Positions 61,405-64,000 of a stretch of DNA of 64,000 nt are shown here, piece after piece. Below the pieces are notes generated by a model. The model did not search any database, was not told the origin of the DNA, and saw nothing but the letters and a program-made list of their open reading frames with translations. A program made the translations under genes and the position numbers. Where the stretch lies: contig NZ_CP054041.1 of assembly GCF_013282665.1 (NCBI RefSeq), positions 1,842,001-1,906,000 on the forward strand, in the 5' to 3' direction. Every line of letters begins with the position of its first letter. Within the stretch, counting starts at the first letter, position 1. Source of the stretch: Listeria monocytogenes. GTDB lineage: Bacteria > Bacillota > Bacilli > Lactobacillales > Listeriaceae.

Positions 61405-63405
61405 ATGTTAGAAGTTAAACACCTTAAAAAATCTTATAAGTTAGGAAAGAGAAACGAAACACCAGTTTTGAAAGATATTAATGTAGCCATTCAAGATGGA
61501 GAATTTGCAGCAATTATAGGAAAAAGTGGTAGTGGGAAGTCCACGTTGCTCAATATTATTAGTGGACTTGACACTGATTATGAAGGGGAAGTTTTATATA
61601 ACGGGGAAGATTTACAGGATATTGATTTAGATGCCTATCATTTTAACCATATCGGTTTTATTTTTCAAAGCTTTCATCTAGTCAATCATATGTCTGTCAT
61701 TGAAAATGTAAAAGTTCCTTTATACTTGAATCCTGAATTAGCAGAAAGTGATCGAAACGCGAGAGCACTTGATTTGCTGAAACAAGTTGGTCTAGAAGAC
61801 TTTGCTAGCAAAAAACCAACACAACTATCTGGTGGACAAAAGCAAAGGGTAGCCATTGCGAGGTCTCTCGCTAATAATCCAGATATGATTATAGCAGATG
61901 AACCAACTGGAGCACTAGATAGTGTTACATCAGGCGAAATTATTAAACTGCTTAAGGATTTGGCAGCAAAAGGTACAACCGTAATAGTTGTCACCCATGA
62001 TTTAAATATTGCAGACCAAACCGATGCGGTATTACGACTAGCAGATGGAGAAGTAATTTCATTTGAAAGAAAAAAAGAGGTTGTCCAAAAAGTTACCCAC
62101 AAAAATGAAAAAAAGTTAAGACTAAACTGGTGGGCTACTGCTAAAATTTCTTTTAAAAGTTTTTTCAATAGAAAATTCCGGAATTTGCTTGTAGCACTTG
62201 GAACCTCGATTGGCATTATCGCTATTTTATTAGCATTTGGACTTGGAAATGGAGTGAATCAAAGTCTTTCAAAGATTTTTGGTACCACTTTTTCACCCAA
62301 TCAGATTACGACTTATTATAAAGAAGATGGTGGCTCGAAATCACCTGAACCGACTACTCCATTAACGAGTAGTGAAATTAAGAAAATTAAACAACTGTAT
62401 GAAGATGAAAATATTACAGAAATATATGAACGCACTACTATCCAAGGAATTAAATTTGAATATGATGGTAAATATTTAAAAGGTATTTCTGGTGAAATGC
62501 AAGAAGCCAACTTTAAACCATCACGCTATGAAGATTTAACTGTCAAAGATGAGTATCTTTTAAGCGGAAAAATGGTAACATGTGATGAAACCGGAGCAGT
62601 TATCCCGTCAAGTGTAGCAAAAGCAATTCTTGGAAAAAAGGATTCTGATGAATTAACAAAAAATGACGGTGATAAACTGATTGGTAAAAAAATAACCTTC
62701 GTTTATGCCGGAAGAAACAGTGACACAAAAAATACAGTCAAAATAGAGACAACCATTTCTGGTATTACAAATCCATCTAAAGAAGGTTTTGCTAGAGGAT
62801 TTGATGTTTCCACAAAAACAATGAACGATTTTATTAAAACAACTGGTATTGAAAAACCGATTTTATCTGTAGATGCATTCACAAAAACGACAGCAGAAGC
62901 AGAAGAAATCGTTGAGAAATATGAGGATGACAAAGATTGGGCGAATTATTCGATTACAAACGCAAATGCTTTCGTAGATATATTTAGCCAGTTTACCGAT
63001 ATTATTGTGTACTTGATTGCCTTTATTGCAGGCCTTTCGCTTGCAGTAGCTGGCGTGATGATTGCTATTGTGCTTTATATCGGTGTGGTGGAACGAACAA
63101 GAGAAATCGGTGTATTCCGAGCAATTGGTTATCGTAAACGCCATATTCGCGGGCTTTTCATGATGGAAGCAAGTTATATTATTATTTTAGCTAATGTGCT
63201 ATCAAGTCTTGTCGCCGTGACAATTGCAAAAATAGCTAGTCCTATTTTAGAAATGAAAATCGGCTTTGAAGATATGATTCACATTTCGTTCTGGAATTTC
63301 CTTGTCACACTCGCAATAACGATAATCATTGGCTTTATTTTCTCGATTTATCCAAGTAATAAAGCAGCAAAATTAGATGCAGCAGAAGCTTTAAGATCAG
63401 AATGA
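61405..63405 (+). CDS. MacB/FtsX-type ABC transporter with fused ATPase
   Basis: The 666-residue protein has an N-terminal ATPase of LolD/MacB type (Walker A GKSGSGKST at 39-47, LSGGQKQRVAIARSLA, ADEPTGALDS, VTHD). An FtsX-like permease follows: one membrane helix near 262-282, an extracellular domain (about 285-520) and three helices (about 528-555, 585-612, 628-652). Such proteins act in envelope stress and export of peptides rather than import. The next frame overlaps by ATGA. Confidence 0.92.
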   Translation: MLEVKHLKKSYKLGKRNETPVLKDINVAIQDGEFAAIIGKSGSGKSTLLNIISGLDTDYEGEVLYNGEDLQDIDLDAYHFNHIGFIFQSFHLVNHMSVIENVKVPLYLNPELAESDRNARALDLLKQVGLEDFASKKPTQLSGGQKQRVAIARSLANNPDMIIADEPTGALDSVTSGEIIKLLKDLAAKGTTVIVVTHDLNIADQTDAVLRLADGEVISFERKKEVVQKVTHKNEKKLRLNWWATAKISFKSFFNRKFRNLLVALGTSIGIIAILLAFGLGNGVNQSLSKIFGTTFSPNQITTYYKEDGGSKSPEPTTPLTSSEIKKIKQLYEDENITEIYERTTIQGIKFEYDGKYLKGISGEMQEANFKPSRYEDLTVKDEYLLSGKMVTCDETGAVIPSSVAKAILGKKDSDELTKNDGDKLIGKKITFVYAGRNSDTKNTVKIETTISGITNPSKEGFARGFDVSTKTMNDFIKTTGIEKPILSVDAFTKTTAEAEEIVEKYEDDKDWANYSITNANAFVDIFSQFTDIIVYLIAFIAGLSLAVAGVMIAIVLYIGVVERTREIGVFRAIGYRKRHIRGLFMMEASYIIILANVLSSLVAVTIAKIASPILEMKIGFEDMIHISFWNFLVTLAITIIIGFIFSIYPSNKAAKLDAAEALRSE

Positions 63406-63434
63406 CCCAACTAACAGAAAAGAGGAATTTAATA

Positions 63435-63938
63435 ATGAAAAAACCACTAAAAATCAGCTTAATCGTCGTAGGAATCGCCGTAGTCATCTTTGCAGGAGTG
63501 ATGTTATCCTACCGTTTTATTAAATCAATGGACGTTACTGAAAATGCTGAAATAAATAAATCAGCTACAGGAGATCATGTATTACTGGCAACTCAAGGTA
63601 GTAAATTCAAAGACAGTGTCATGGACCAAGTGAAAAAAGACATGGAAGGCAAAAACGTGCATGTTTCCATTATCGATACAACAAAGTTAGACAAAGTAAA
63701 AGCAGAGGATTATGACAAAGTTGTTCTATTCACTACAGTGCAGTCCGATGATATCCCAGAAAATGTATCCACTTTTATGAATGATAATAAAGATAAAAGT
63801 ATCCATATTGCGGTAACCGCAGATTCTGGTCGGTGGGATGATAAACCGAAAGATATTGATGCAATTTCCGAAGCATCGAAAGCAGAAAACAAACAAGATT
63901 TTGTCGACGATTTGACAAAAGCAATCGTAGCAGAATAA
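63435..63938 (+). CDS. Membrane-anchored exported protein with flavodoxin-like fold
   Basis: The 167-residue protein has a basic N terminus and one membrane helix (about 6-27), leaving a domain outside. That domain has strand-helix alternation (HVLLATQGSKFKDSV, DKVVLFTTVQSDDIP, SIHIAVTADSGRW) as in flavodoxins, but the usual S/TxTGxT loop is altered. AGAGGA is 8 bases before ATG 63435; the ATG at 63402 overlapping the permease stop has no site. It is probably an accessory to the ABC system. Confidence 0.65.
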   Translation: MKKPLKISLIVVGIAVVIFAGVMLSYRFIKSMDVTENAEINKSATGDHVLLATQGSKFKDSVMDQVKKDMEGKNVHVSIIDTTKLDKVKAEDYDKVVLFTTVQSDDIPENVSTFMNDNKDKSIHIAVTADSGRWDDKPKDIDAISEASKAENKQDFVDDLTKAIVAE

Positions 63939-63950
63939 AAATAGCAGAAG

Positions 63951-63997
63951 AGGCTTGGACATAAGGGGCGCTAAAATCCCCTATGTCCAAGCCTTTT
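63951..63997 (+). terminator. Terminator of the ABC operon
   Basis: AGGCTTGGACATA-GGGG pairs with CCCC-TATGTCCAAGCCT around a 9-base loop, followed by TTTT. Confidence 0.85.
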
Positions 63998-64000
63998 ATT

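Noticed and set aside
1-64000. Search by eye for CRISPR arrays, tRNA or rRNA genes, insertion sequences and prophage genes
   Set aside because: No direct-repeat array, tRNA-like cloverleaf, transposase or integrase frame was seen.

Overview
The window looks like a chromosomal segment of Listeria, most likely L. monocytogenes or a very close relative. The evidence is the low-GC Firmicute sequence, an ungapped flagellar/chemotaxis gene block containing both the MogR motility repressor and its anti-repressor GmaR (a pairing known from Listeria), TTTT-N5-AAAA MogR boxes at the flagellar promoters, a flagellin of 287 residues, and LPXTG/MucBP surface proteins of the Listeria type. The order matches my memory of the EGD-e lmo0669-lmo0732 and lmo0741-lmo0745 regions. 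Locus names are recollection, not a database result.

Layout. 1-900: 3' part of a short-chain dehydrogenase and a small stress-type protein. 1600-3300: a DUF805 membrane protein, then on the minus strand a 69-residue protein and mogR. 3447-17175: first long motility operon on the plus strand (FliO-like protein, fliPQR, flhBA, flhF, flgG, cheR, motAB, gmaR, cheV), ending at a strong terminator. 17272-18315: flaA with its own promoter and terminator. 18388-29640: cheY, cheA, three FliN-type proteins around fliM and fliY, fliK, flgD, flgE, and two unusual envelope proteins. 29630-42373: export chaperones, hook-associated proteins, rod proteins, MS ring, switch and export ATPase, a lytic transglycosylase and an unknown protein. 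42388-45311: accessory genes (PadR/DUF1048 pair, unknown proteins, EF-G-binding protein). 45583-50020: pyruvate oxidase, then a chemoreceptor with a C39-like peptidase behind three evenly spaced MogR boxes. 50063-52569: a tiny LPXTG protein and glmS with its self-cleaving ribozyme. 52641-54296: an FMN adenylyltransferase-type protein and two small genes. 54470-59376: two divergent LRR/MucBP/LPXTG surface proteins and a Crp/Fnr-type regulator. 59639-63938: a YtrA-type GntR regulator with two ABC systems and an exported flavodoxin-like protein.

How it works together. MogR, on the minus strand, binds the AT-rich boxes in front of each motility transcription unit. GmaR, inside the first unit, relieves this and also glycosylates flagellin. 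A SigB-type promoter at the fliQ/fliR junction points against the operon and would give a mogR transcript with a leader of about 1.7 kb, antisense to fliQ, fliP and the FliO-like gene. That is the arrangement described in Listeria as an excludon. No separate CheW, CheB, CheC, CheD or CheX is visible, so CheV and FliY appear to carry the coupling and phosphatase roles.

Much of the window is known biology. The less explained parts are the four-site FliY, an unrecognised SLOG-like protein beside GmaR, a secreted/tail-anchored protein pair inside the flagellar operon, a tandem palindrome over a promoter at 53.4 kb, and the ABC cluster with an exported flavodoxin-like domain.
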